Origin: Ceratothoa steindachneri | Lineage: Eukaryota; Arthropoda; Malacostraca; Isopoda; Cymothoidae | Direction: 5' to 3' | Assembly: GCA_963969495.1 (NCBI GenBank) | Contig: OZ018329.1 | Coordinates: 145,385,521 to 145,449,520, forward strand | Length of the DNA: 64,000 nt | In this document: positions 1-9,739 of the stretch, one piece after another | How the letters are laid out: each line of letters begins with the position of its first letter | How positions within the stretch are numbered: the stretch's first letter is position 1 | Notes under the pieces: model-generated | The model's database searches: none | Seen by the model: the letters and a program-made list of their open reading frames with translations, nothing else | Told to the model about the DNA's origin: nothing | Made by a program: the position numbers and the translations under genes

Positions 1-850
1 TGCGCTGCCCGCTCAACGTCACACTTTCTGCTGATCAGTCTCTCCTGAAATTGATCTCTCAGCCAGGTTAGGTAGTCATTTGAGTTGGCGGGCGGGAGGG
101 TCTTACTGGAATCACTGTTCATCTCGATCTATCTATCTGCGTCTTCTCAGTGATGTCCGAAACTTCATCAGCACTGCCACATGGCGCTCCGTATGCACCG
201 TTTGAGGTCTCATTTTTGTCTTCAAAGCCATTTTTAGAGATTACTACCCACTTTGTGCACTTTGTTAAGTGTAACGGCCTGTGTAACACATCCTACGATG
301 TGGCTGTAAAACATTATTTTTGCTGTTTACATGTCCTGACAGCAGAACGTGTGCCTCATAGGAGAACCAAACATGATCCAAGAAGTCTGGATTGTCTTCG
401 ATTGTGTCACCAAACCATTCACACATGGTCACGCGTTTTTCTATGTCTGCCTCCGTAAGTTTTTGCTTTATTTTGATCTGGTAAGGATACGAATGAAGAT
501 GTGATTTAAGAACACGCCTCAAAGACTTGAGAGAATGCCAATTCTTGACTGCGTCGTCGAAGTGAATTCTTGGGGCTCCGCCCCACTCAGTCCTGAACTG
601 CATCAATGTTCTTTTCTGTCCTAGCACTCACTCTCCTACCAGAATAAGTATCCCTTAGACCTTTAGAATTAAGATTTTGCACAGTCTCATACTCTCTGCA
701 CTCTTGAACCCAGTAAAATATTTTGCATTTTGATGGAATATGATGACACTGAAACTTTCTCAGAAAATTTGCTTCCATTACACTATGATTTGTTGGCGAA
801 ATAGGCTTCCACGAAAAATTTATCTTTTTTGGTTGACCAAGTCATGTTGG
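1..850 (-). pseudogene. Tc1/mariner-like transposase (DUF4817-type N-terminus), broken, cut by window edge
   Basis: Minus-strand frames read in order as the arthropod transposase family whose N-terminal helix-turn-helix is often annotated DUF4817. From about 778 downward there is the N-terminal part (PSKCKIFYWVQECREYETVQ, then GRRVSARTEKNIDAV), next LRRVLKSHLHSYPYQI and KLTEADIEKRVTMCEWF, then the catalytic stretch FSYEAHVLLSGHVNSKNN. In this family the last block normally reads FSDEAHF, so the first catalytic Asp appears as Tyr. Below 265 the reading changes frame but continues with recognisable pieces (KCTKWVVISKNGF, IDRDEQ-FQ, YLTWLRDQF) down to base 1, so the C-terminus lies outside. At least two frameshifts and several stops make it non-functional. 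The N-terminal limit near 850 is approximate. Seen: the motifs; recalled: the family; inferred: a dead cut-and-paste element. Confidence 0.75.
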
Positions 851-2626
851 AGAAGAAATGTTTTCCAATATTTCATGCACAAAGTCGACATCTATACCCT
901 TGAAAAGAAAGAAAGAAAAATTCAAATTAACAGTTTTATTCAAAGAGTTGTGGGTTCTGTTTTGGGAGAACACCCGCTATGAGTTTTTCTGTGTTTTGCT
1001 ATTAGCTTGGAGATTTCCTAAGATGAGATGAAACCTTGGTTTAATTTATTCTGATACTTGCGAAATAAGGAGGTAACAGTGCTCTCTCTTTGGAAATCAT
1101 CACGAAGCTTTTAGAAATACACTAATGGTTTGTCTTTCTTTTCCTTTTGCTTTCTATCCATAAGATATTAAAGTTTCCCTGAGCGCATACTATCGTTAGA
1201 AAGAACAGTCATACATATAATACACATTGGCACTGTTATATTGTTTGGAGACTGTATAAAGCAGTATGCTAAAAACTCGCTAGAGTATTGTCTGTATGGT
1301 GGCTTTTTATCAGCAATGGGTAGTCTGTGAAAAAAAAGTCAATTGATATCTACAAAATATGTAGAATCTAAATGCAAATATAGTTTTATATGATTGTAAA
1401 ATTGACTTAATATAATTAAAGATTGAACTGCCTATTTTAAGTAAGAGTTATTCAAGAATGACTAAAATGATTTACGAAAGTAATAAACTTAATGAAACAA
1501 ATACACAAAACTATCAGGGATCTATATTCTGTGTAACGAACAGGCAACAAAATAAAATTTTATTTTTTATATTAAAATTTAAATTCATCCGATAATATTT
1601 GTTGATTAACCAATTATTTGCAATTTACTTTCTATTCTCGCTCTGGTATAGAAGCAAGGCCTATTGCGAAACTCACGGTACGCCACTGAAAACTATAATT
1701 TACAATTTGTTATACAAGAGCCGAGTAAAATAGTTGAAATACAAGTTGCTAACCTAATATAATAACAAAACAGTGTAGAACTTTTATAACTGTAATAAAC
1801 ATGATTGTCTTAGAACTGGAATGGAGGTGCAATCACTTATCAACTGTGCAGTAATAACCAGAAAACTTTCTTTTTACAGTCAAGGAATCTGTATTCACGA
1901 TGGCTGACTAAATAAAAATTAGTGAAACACTAAGTAATTAATAAAACACCAAAATCAAAATATATTTTTATTATATACATTGATTTAATTTCATTAATCC
2001 AAAGAGTAAAATCTTATGTCCCAATTAATGAACTGTGGCCCAAATATTAGCACCATTGCCCACTAAAGATTATAAAACTTGCCATGGCCTATTTTTGCCA
2101 TATGGCCATGTGGCCACAAGTTGGTAACCGCTGTATTACATGATGTTAAACATGATTTAAAGTGTAATTCTTTAGGTTTAAACCTGAATGGGAAGCAGAA
2201 ACTGAAATCAAAAGTTGTAGTAGTTTAGTGGCAAAGTTTTGTTCGCTCCCAAATCAGCTTTGTTTTATGAACCTTTGAAAGGGTTGGGATGGTGGTGTGG
2301 CAGAGATCATTTCATTCTTCCATCACTGAGTTCCGCGGAGGCGGACGATCGGTTGCACCTGGGTCGAATAGGATTGAATGCGCCCATCAAATCGGAAATG
2401 AGTACTAAGGCACTCAAGACACTGCCGAAAATGTATAAGAAAGATGAGTATTTAAAAAAATAGGAAGGTAAAATGCTGAATAAAATGAATGCTAATGACG
2501 TGAGAATTAAAGAATGAAACAAGAATGATGAAAATAGCCTCAATAAAACACCCTGTGTGTTGAAGACTGATAAGAAACGCTTCAAGAACAACCTCAACCT
2601 AAATTAATAATAAGGTAAATTGCAAT
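851..2626. other. AT-rich spacer, with two possible hAT-type ends
   Basis: I see no gene here. The reverse complement of 1,677-1,688 reads CAGTGGCGTACC and that of 2,123-2,133 reads CAGCGGTTACC; both resemble starts of hAT terminal repeats. No partner repeat or 8-bp target duplication was found for either, so they are only hints of old hAT debris. The frames around 2,239-2,597 show no family motif. Confidence 0.3.
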
Positions 2627-2631
2627 GTAGG

Positions 2632-4108
2632 TGTCGTAGAATTCTTTCTGATAAGAACCCTACTTACCTGACACCACTTTTATTTAGTTAGTGTCGTAGA
2701 ATGCCCCTCCTTTTAGTTCTAGTCTCTAAGAGTGCTAAGAGTGTCTAATATATTGATATTACAAGAATATCTTAAAGCACAGAGCTGTTGTGCAACACGT
2801 AAGGATATATATAAGAGAAACGAACATTAATCCCAAAATAACTTATAATTGACCTTTATCAAATGAATACATAACATTTATACATTAACTACAGGAATAC
2901 TCGGAATATTATCCTAAACAAAAATTAATTAAATTAGTTTACCCACAAAACTTGGTTAACGTTTTCTCTACACAACAATAATATAAAAATTAGGCTTACG
3001 GACTCGTGGAGTTTAAAGGGCCTCAGAAATATTTACTCTTGACGCGTAAAGATGGGCGGAATTCCACGGTCGTCTTGGCGAGGGTAGCAGCTGGGGGGTC
3101 CACACGTTCTTCCGGGGGGGGGGGGTTCTTCAGGACGAGAACAATTTCGGTGCTTTATGCACCACCTAGGCAGTCGTGGTCTCTCTGGTGAGATGAGTCG
3201 AACTTGGTTCTTAATTCAAGTTAAATTGGAGTGCGGTGTGATCACCGAGTAACGAGTTCGAGGAGGAGCTTTTCTCCTTCGTTACTAATTTCCTTATGGA
3301 CGAGGACTGAACTGGGGGAAGGTCTTCTTCAAGGGCGAGGATAACGGAGGGGGGTTTCTCTGGCGAGAATAAGTTACTTAAAGTTTGGTGTGGCCACCGA
3401 ATAACGGGCTCGAGGGGGAGCCTTTTCCTTCTTCTTCTTAATTCCTCAAGGACGAGGAATACCCCTGGTGTTTACGGTGCACCAGGATATGAGGAGTCTC
3501 TCTGGCGAGAGTAAGTTGAACTTACCCAAAGTTCACTTATCGTTTGGTTTGATAACCAGGGACTTAGCTCAAGGATGAGCTTTTTCTTAGCCCCTTAAGG
3601 TAGGTAGCCCTGCCTCTCTTGCAGGGTACTTCTTGGTCTGGCGAGCCAAGTACACTACCTCTCCAGTCTCGGCAGCTCGGTTGTGGATCCGAGGACTTCG
3701 TCACCTAGAGACTGACGTATACTACCACGATTTTCCTCAGAGTTCCTCATTTATACCTCGTCACCCCACTGGGGGAGTGGTAAGGGGGGGGGAGGGGCTT
3801 GAGGACGGCCCCAGGAGAGCTCTTTTTCCAAACGGTCTTTCCCACGAAGTCAAACATCGGCTCCTCGTTAGCCATCGAGATTGGGAGAAACCCGTCTCCA
3901 ATTTCTTGTTCGACGTGAAACTGGATCTCACTCTCCTGGGGGAGATCTTACCTTTTTGACCTTTAGGGTCTTACATGGCACCGAGTTGTGCCACACTGTG
4001 GTTAAACACTGACCCGCCGATGCCTGGGGCGGATGTCCTTGCAGTAACCACCGCCTTGGGACTGCATCACGAGTGAACGGGGGGAGGGGGAGTGACCATT
4101 CCCTTACA
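2632..4108 (-). repeat. 3' LTR of the gag-only retrotransposon (1,477 bp)
   Basis: Read on the minus strand it starts TGTAAGGGAATGG and ends TTCTACGACA. A TATAAA box lies at 3,750-3,755 (minus). The plus-left 60 bp (2,632-2,691) is an extra terminal block containing a second TGTCGTAGAAT start at 2,692 and a primer-binding-like CCTGACACCA between them. The centre (about 3,070-3,650) is made of diverged modules of 110-175 bp, each with a variant of CTCTCTGGCGAGA followed by AAGTT, a GATCACC/GATAACC block and self-complementary GAG..CTC stretches. A run of about ten or more G near 3,114-3,126 and another G-rich tract near 3,784 are present. Confidence 0.93.
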
Positions 4109-4119
4109 CACCTCCCACC
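4109..4119 (-). other. Candidate polypurine tract
   Basis: GGTGGGAGGTG on the minus strand, directly abutting the 3' LTR start TGTAAGG. This is the expected position for plus-strand priming. It is purine-rich but carries two T residues. A longer G/A-rich stretch lies 20-30 bases further inside. Confidence 0.5.
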
Positions 4120-4456
4120 GAAGAACTTAATGGGGAGAGGGGGATGCCCCCGGGAACTCAAAACAACTTACTCAACCTAGTCGAGCTTAGCAAAGTTGTA
4201 TTTCTTTGAGCCCTCTCTTACATTAAGTTTCCTTACATATGAGCGCCCACTCGCGCGTTTACACAGGTAATGTGTCGAGCTAGACCTACTCGCAATACAA
4301 TTTTACATAGAAAATTAAAAAAACCTTAATTTATCGATTACCCACAAAAAAAACAACAAAACAAGCTACTTCCTTACCTTTATAAGTTTTTGAGAACTTA
4401 AATCCTCCCGATAAATATTAACACGAACAACAAATGAAAACATGGTTTCACGCTCA

Positions 4457-5869
4457 TTAGGTACTGAAATAACCCTCCATGGTTTTTCGTCTCCACATAT
4501 AGAGCAGCTGTACATTATCGGCTCCTTTGAGGTAGCTGATCCTAAAATGGTGCTCTGTGACCATTATTCTACCGCGCCTGAGTCGGCCGTTCTGGTTATT
4601 GAGTCTACCCAAGTATGGTACTAAATGGTAGCGGTATTTCAACCTACTCGAATTACCCTTTTTTTGGTACTTGACTACCTTTAAACTGAACATTATGGCT
4701 AGAGCGGCCTGTTGTAGCGGGGCATAATTGATGAGAGCGTAGGTCCCATAGCTCTCATTTAACCAGTTAGACGGGAAGATCGTGTCTGGGTTCGATCTTT
4801 GGGGATCGAGAAAACTTTTCCCTGCGAGGTCGTCAATGGGCTTGGCGCTCACTACGACTTGGCGATTTAGCGGTAACTCCGTGGACGTTCCGTTCGAGGA
4901 GGAGACTACTAAGGGTAGGGGATACTCATCCGCGTCTACCATTTGATTAGTCTTACCTGGGTGTATCGCAATATCACCTCTTTCCTCCTTCCTTGTCAAC
5001 TCATTTGACTCACTTCTCTTAGTAGGTAGTTCCTCAGGTACACCTGCTCGTACCTCTACTCTACCTTCTTCTTCTTCCCTGATAACCCCATTTGGCTGGG
5101 TTCTCCTCGTAGGTTCTACCTTAGGTACTCCTGCTGGTACCTCATCGCTACTTCCTACTTCTTCCATCGTTACCCCAATTGGCTGGGTTTCCCTCGATGG
5201 TCCTTTCTTAGGTCCAGGCCGGGCTACAACTTCCTCGGCCTCTATGAGATTCTCGATAGGGGCTCTTTCGAGTGCGAGCAATCTTGCCTTTTCTTCTCTC
5301 TCTTCTCTTTCAGTTTGAGCCCGTTCTTTTTCCCTCTTCATTCTTCTTTCATCTATTTCTTTTTTAATCTTTATTCTCCTCTCTTTCGACTCTTTTTCCC
5401 TCTTCATTCTCCTTTCCTCGGCTTCTTGTTCTGCTTTCGCTATTTCGTTTTCCCGTCGAGTTCTTCTTTCTTCATCTTCCAGCTTTATCTTTAGTCTTCT
5501 TTCTTCATCTTCCATTTCTGTCCTTATTCTGAATTCTCGTGCTTCTCTTTTCAACAGTATTATTCTTTCGCTTGTTTTACCTCCTCTCAGCATTCTTCTT
5601 TCCTCTGTTTCTATTTTCCGCTGTATTCGGGATTCTTCACTTTCCCGGTTCATCCGTATTTCCATTAATTTACGTTCTCTTTTATCCTCTCATATTATAT
5701 CCTTTGTTTCTCTCTCAAACTTTATTAATTCTTGTTCTTTTTCTATATCCCAAATTTTTTCTTCTTCTACACAATCTATTCTGAGTTCTGCCATGACGTA
5801 GTCATGCATTTCTGTGCCTTCAAGTCCCAGACTTTGGGCTTGTTGGTAAAATCTTTTGACTGGATCCAT
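4457..5869 (-). pseudogene. Gag-like protein of the LTR retrotransposon, one internal stop
   Basis: The minus-strand frame from ATG at 5,867-5,869 runs 470 codons to 4,457, with a single in-frame TGA at 5,690-5,692 (codon 60). Below the TGA 402 codons are open. The start, MDPVKRFYQQAQSLGLEG, is the typical opening of arthropod Ty3/Gypsy Gag, which is why I chose this ATG over the later ones at 5,809, 5,794 and 5,665. Residues of roughly 30-200 form a very long, highly charged helix rich in E, R and K (repeats such as DEERR and KREKE), likely coiled coil. Then come three diverged ~30-residue repeats (SRETQPIGV, TRRTQPNGV, TKRSESNEL), a linker, and a basic C-terminal region with KYQKKGNSSRLKYR. 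No CCHC knuckle or protease is seen. A 314-bp leader separates the LTR from the ATG. Family: Gag by its start and context; the C-terminal half I do not recognise. Confidence 0.75.
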
Positions 5870-6139
5870 TTCGTGTTGGTCCGTCGATTTTTCCTTTCTG
5901 TATTTTCAGATAATTATGCCACCACTCACCAGGTAGCGCTCAGCATAACTTACCCTTAATCCCACTACTATGCTGATTGAAATACCACTCCCGACAACAA
6001 AATTACCACTTGGCCTGCCAATTACCTTTATATTGTTACCACCCCTAACTCTACCAATTTTCCTCTCGTCAATTATTCTCTTGTTCCTGATCTGATATTC
6101 CTTTACGTGTTGGCTCTTTCTTAATTTGACACTGCTGGG

Positions 6140-6243
6140 TTCTTTCTAATAACAACCTACAAAACCTGACACCACTTTAATTATGTCGTAGAATTCTTTC
6201 TGATAAGAACCCTACTTACCTGACACCACTTTTATTTAGTTAG
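6140..6243 (-). repeat. Tandem duplication of the PBS / LTR-edge block
   Basis: Two adjacent related blocks, about 44 bp (6,140-6,183) and 60 bp (6,184-6,243). Each has TTCTTTCT, AACAACC or AGAACCC, CTAC, then CCTGACACCACTTT, and each is followed by TGTCGTAGAAT. The outer copy is internal sequence with the PBS; the inner copy is now part of both LTRs (also at 2,632-2,691). This suggests the LTR boundary moved by one repeat unit after a duplication. Confidence 0.8.
6165..6174 (-). other. Candidate primer-binding site
   Basis: TGGTGTCAGG on the minus strand, nine bases inside the right-hand LTR edge. PBS sequences start with TGG because they pair with the tRNA CCA end. I could not match it to a specific tRNA. 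A second copy lies at 6,219-6,228 inside the LTR itself. Confidence 0.55.
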
Positions 6244-7661
6244 TGTCGTAGAATGCCCCTCCTTTTAGTTCTAGTCTCTAAGAGTGCTAAGAGTGTCTAA
6301 TATATTGATATTATAAGAATATCTTAAAGCACAGAGCTGTTGTGCAACACGTAAGGATATATATAAGAGAAATGAACATTAATCCCAAAATAACTTATAA
6401 TTGACCTTTATCAAATGAATACATAACATTTATACATTAACTACAGGAATACTCGGAATATTATCCTAAACAAAAATTAATTAAATTAGTTTACCCACAA
6501 AACTTGGTTAACGTTTTCTCTACACAACAATAATATAAAAATTAGGCTTACGGACTCGTGGAGTTTAAAGGGCCTCAGAAATATTTACTCTTGACGCGTG
6601 TAGATGGGTGGAATTCCACGGTCGTCTTGGCGAGGGTAGCAGCTGGGGGGTCCACACGTTCTTCCGGGGGGGGGGGGGTTCTTCAGGACGAGAACAATTT
6701 CGGTGCTTTATGCACCACCTAGGCAGTCGTGGTCTCTCTGGCGAGATGAGTCGAACTTGGTTCTTAATTCAAGTTAAATTGGAGTGCGGTGTGATCACCG
6801 AGTAACGAGTTCGAGGAGGAGCTTTTCTCCTTCGTTACTAATTTCCTTATGGACGAGGACTGAACTCGGGGAGGGTCTTCTTCAAGGTCGAGGATAACGG
6901 AGGGGGGTTTCTCTGGCGAGAATAAGTTACTTAAAGTTTGGTGTGGCCACCGAATAACGGGCTCGAGGGGGAGCCTTTTCCTTCTTCTTCTTAATTCCTC
7001 AAGGACGAGGAATACCCCTGGTGTTTACGGTGCACCAGGATATGAGGAGTCTCTCTGGCGAGAGTAAGTTGAACTTACCCAAAGTTCACTTATCGTTTGG
7101 TTTGATAACCAGGGACTTAGCTCAAGGATGAGCTTTTTCTTAGCCCCTTAAGGTAGGTAGCCCTGCCTCTCTTGCAGGGTACTTCTTGGTCTTGCGAGCC
7201 AAGTACACTACCTCTCCAGTCTCGGTAGCTCGGTTGTGGATCCGAGGACTTCGTCACCTAGAGACTGACGTATACTACCACGATTTTCCTCAGAGTTCCT
7301 CATTTATACCTCGTCACCCCACTGGGGGAGTGGTAAGGGGGGGGGAGGGGCTTGAGGACGGCCCCAGGAGAGCTCTTTTTCCAAACGGTCTTTCCCACGA
7401 AGTCAAACATCGGCTCCTCGTTAGCCATCGAGATTGGGAGAAACCCGTCTCCAATTTCTTGTTCGACGTGAAACTGGATCTCACTCTCCTGGGGGAGATC
7501 TTACCTTTTTGACCTTTAGGGTCTTACATGGCACCGAGTTGTGCCACACTGTGGTTAAACACTGACCCGCCGATGCCTGGGGCGGATGTCCTTGCGGTAA
7601 CCACCGCCTTGGGACTGCATCACGAGTGAACGGGGGGAGGGGGAGTGACCATTCCCTTACA
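6184..7661 (-). repeat. 5' LTR of the gag-only retrotransposon (1,478 bp)
   Basis: Near-identical to the copy at 2,632-4,108 over its whole length, including the 60-bp terminal block (6,184-6,243) and the internal tandem modules. As the element lies on the minus strand, this is the promoter-bearing LTR: TATAAA at 7,303-7,308 leaves about 350 bp of U3 and more than 1 kb of R plus U5, which is long for a Gypsy-type LTR. The G-run near 6,666-6,679 differs in length from its partner. Confidence 0.93.
7303..7308 (-). promoter_or_regulatory. TATA box of the 5' LTR
   Basis: TATAAA on the minus strand, in the context GAGGTATAAATGAGG. The same box is kept at 3,750-3,755 in the other LTR. At the matching place of the related solo LTR (19,256-19,263) there is TATATATA followed by the same CCTCG on the plus strand. 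Conservation of position between two diverged LTRs supports a real core promoter. Confidence 0.6.
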
Positions 7662-7666
7662 GTAGG

Positions 7667-8419
7667 TATTGATTGTATGCGGTGGGTGTTTCAATGTGTA
7701 TCCACTTTCAGACCGCATCGGGCACGCCTGGAAGCCCCTCCACCGGTGGGTGAAAATGATCCGGTGTACTGCTACGGCAAAGGTAATACAAGCAAACAGG
7801 TCTGTTTAGTTACTATTACTTCTTTTTGTTTGCATTTCTAAGAGATCAGCTTTCATCAAAGCCTCCATCGAGATTATATTTTTTATTCTTCTTGTTGATG
7901 TCGAAGAATGTTGAAGAGCGATAAAAATATTGAAAAATAGAATCCATTTACTAGAGGTTTTTTTTTCTTTACTCTTTCGATAAAGATCTTTGAGTCATTA
8001 ATTTTCCTCTTCGGAATTGCACTGCCAGAACTTGAGAGGTTCTTTGAAGAAGAAACAAAGTTAACCTATGAACGATTTCATTCTATTTATAAACGTTTAT
8101 TTTTAAAACCAAGATTGATTCTTTGGACAGATAATAAAACAATAATTTTTTTAATAATGCAAAAATTCACGAATGTAATAATAAGGAATGTGTCAAAATA
8201 ATAGGACGTAAATTTGATGTATTTGGATATATCCATCCATAACTGGGTTATATAATACTATTCTAAGGCTAAAATTATCAACAAGACTCTCCAATAGATA
8301 TATATGGGCCATTAGCAAATAGGAAAGAAAGGATAAATATTGGATTAATGGGGAGGAACACGAATAATTAGAAGGTAATTATTTATCCCTACGTGTATTA
8401 GCATCGTAAAAATAAGGAT
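7667..8419. other. AT-rich spacer
   Basis: No gene or repeat family recognised. The frame near 7,626-7,841 overlaps the LTR end and has no motif. Confidence 0.4.
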
Positions 8420-9427
8420 TCCCCTGTAACTTTGACGCACTGCGGCGAGGGATCACAAAATGTGCTAAAATATTCAAGTTCAACGGGATTGCTGTGATTA
8501 TTTTTATGGCCGAGTTCTTTCCCTATTACCTTATTATTTCTAGGGTTCTGTTGTACCAATGTCCTAATTATATTGAGAAAATTTCCATTCAAAACATATC
8601 GTAGCTTTCCTGTTTGTGGTTTCCTAAACTCCAAATCCTTTCGCTCAAAACTGAAAGCAGAATATTTTGGTTGTTTTTAGCTCTCGGTGGGCAGCTGTCA
8701 TCTTTGCTCCCTCCGACCCCTTGTAAAGTTGAAGGGGAAAGCTTTGATATTACACCTTCTGCTGTGAGTCCCGTCAACCTTACCACACTTAAGTGGAGCC
8801 GCACTTTCTGTGGGGCTATCCTGAGGGACAAATTTAGGGTGGATGGAATCAGTAGAAGGCTGTGGAAATTTTCTACTACACCTCTGTGATAGCGGTCTTT
8901 GCAACAAATATAAAGTTAAGGTATTCCCTGTAACTTTGACGCAATGCGGCGAAGGATCACAAAATGTGCTAAAATATTCAAGTTCAACGGGATTGCTGTG
9001 ATTATTTTTATGGCCGAGTTCTTTCCCTATTACTCCGTTATTTCTAGAGTTCTGTTGTACCAAGGTCCTACTTATATTGAGAAAATGTCCATTCAAAACA
9101 TATCGTAGCTTTCCTGTTTGTGGTTTCCTAAACTCCAAATCCTTTCGCTCAAAACTGAAAGCAGAATATTTTGGTTGTTTTTAGCTCTCGGTGGGCAGCT
9201 GTCATCTCTGCTCCCTCCAACCCCTTGTAAAGTTGAAGGGGAAAGCTTTGATATTACACCTTCTGCTGTGAGTCCCGTCAACCTTACCACACTTAAGTGG
9301 AGCCGCGCTTTCTGTGGGGCTATCCTAAGGGACAAATTTAGGGTCGATGGAATCAGTAGAAGGCTGTGGAAATTTTCTACTACACCTCTGTGATAGCGGT
9401 CTTTGCAACAGATATGAAGTTAAGGTA
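8420..9427 (+). repeat. 504-bp direct tandem duplication
   Basis: Two head-to-tail units, about 8,420-8,923 and 8,924-9,427. Equivalent positions are exactly 504 bases apart along the unit (for example TAACTTTGACGCA at 8,427 and 8,931, and AACTCCAAATCCTTTCGC at 8,631 and 9,135). By eye they differ at roughly 3% of positions. Open frames on both strands recur at the same spacing but show no motif and are not conserved in the diverged relative at 31,380-31,545, so I treat them as chance. The segment TGGAGCCGCACTTTCTGTGG with its flanks is the part shared with that relative. Confidence 0.9.
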
Positions 9428-9739
9428 CTATAGCAACTTAACTTTACGTTGAATACAAATAAGTAAGGTATTCAACTTAAGGATTGTATGAGGGTGAAGT
9501 GGTCGTGTCATATCGAATTGGTTATGACACATGCAGAATATGAAAGCGCAAATGAATACTTCAAAAATAGAGAGTTTTGTGGTAATCTATATATAGTAAA
9601 GATATTGGTTTGCTCATGCATAGGTGGAAATATTTCGCTATTATGTAATGTAATTAATTAAATACCGTATATGTACACTCTTCTAATATCATACTCATCA
9701 TACACCGTTTGAACTCTCTTCATCCCTACTTATTTTGTT
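9428..9739. other. Spacer, no feature seen
   Basis: AT-rich sequence between the tandem repeat and the transposon-derived pseudogene. Nothing recognised. Confidence 0.4.

Larger units (their letters stand above)
2632..7661 (-). mobile_element. Complete non-autonomous LTR retrotransposon, Ty3/Gypsy-like gag only
   Basis: Two near-identical direct repeats (2,632-4,108 and 6,184-7,661) flank a 2,075-bp internal region. Each repeat begins TGTCGTAGAA and ends CCCTTACA on the plus strand. The whole unit is bounded by a 5-bp target-site duplication, GTAGG, at 2,627-2,631 and 7,662-7,666. Orientation is minus: the gag-like frame, a TATAAA box, a TGG-starting primer-binding site next to the right-hand LTR, and a purine-rich tract next to the left-hand LTR all agree. 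The internal region has room only for gag; no protease, reverse transcriptase, RNase H or integrase motif was seen in any frame. The element would therefore depend on enzymes of a relative. The LTRs differ at about a dozen positions counted by eye (for example the G-run length near 3,114 and 6,666), which points to a recent insertion. Confidence 0.93.

Noticed and set aside
3633..3959. 108-codon frame inside the LTR, duplicated at 7,186-7,512
   Set aside because: Lies in LTR sequence on the strand opposite to the element's gene; identical only because the LTRs are identical.
8589..9393. Repeated frames of 80-91 codons on both strands in the 504-bp units
   Set aside because: They recur only because the DNA is duplicated; no motif, and the diverged copy at 31.4 kb does not keep them.
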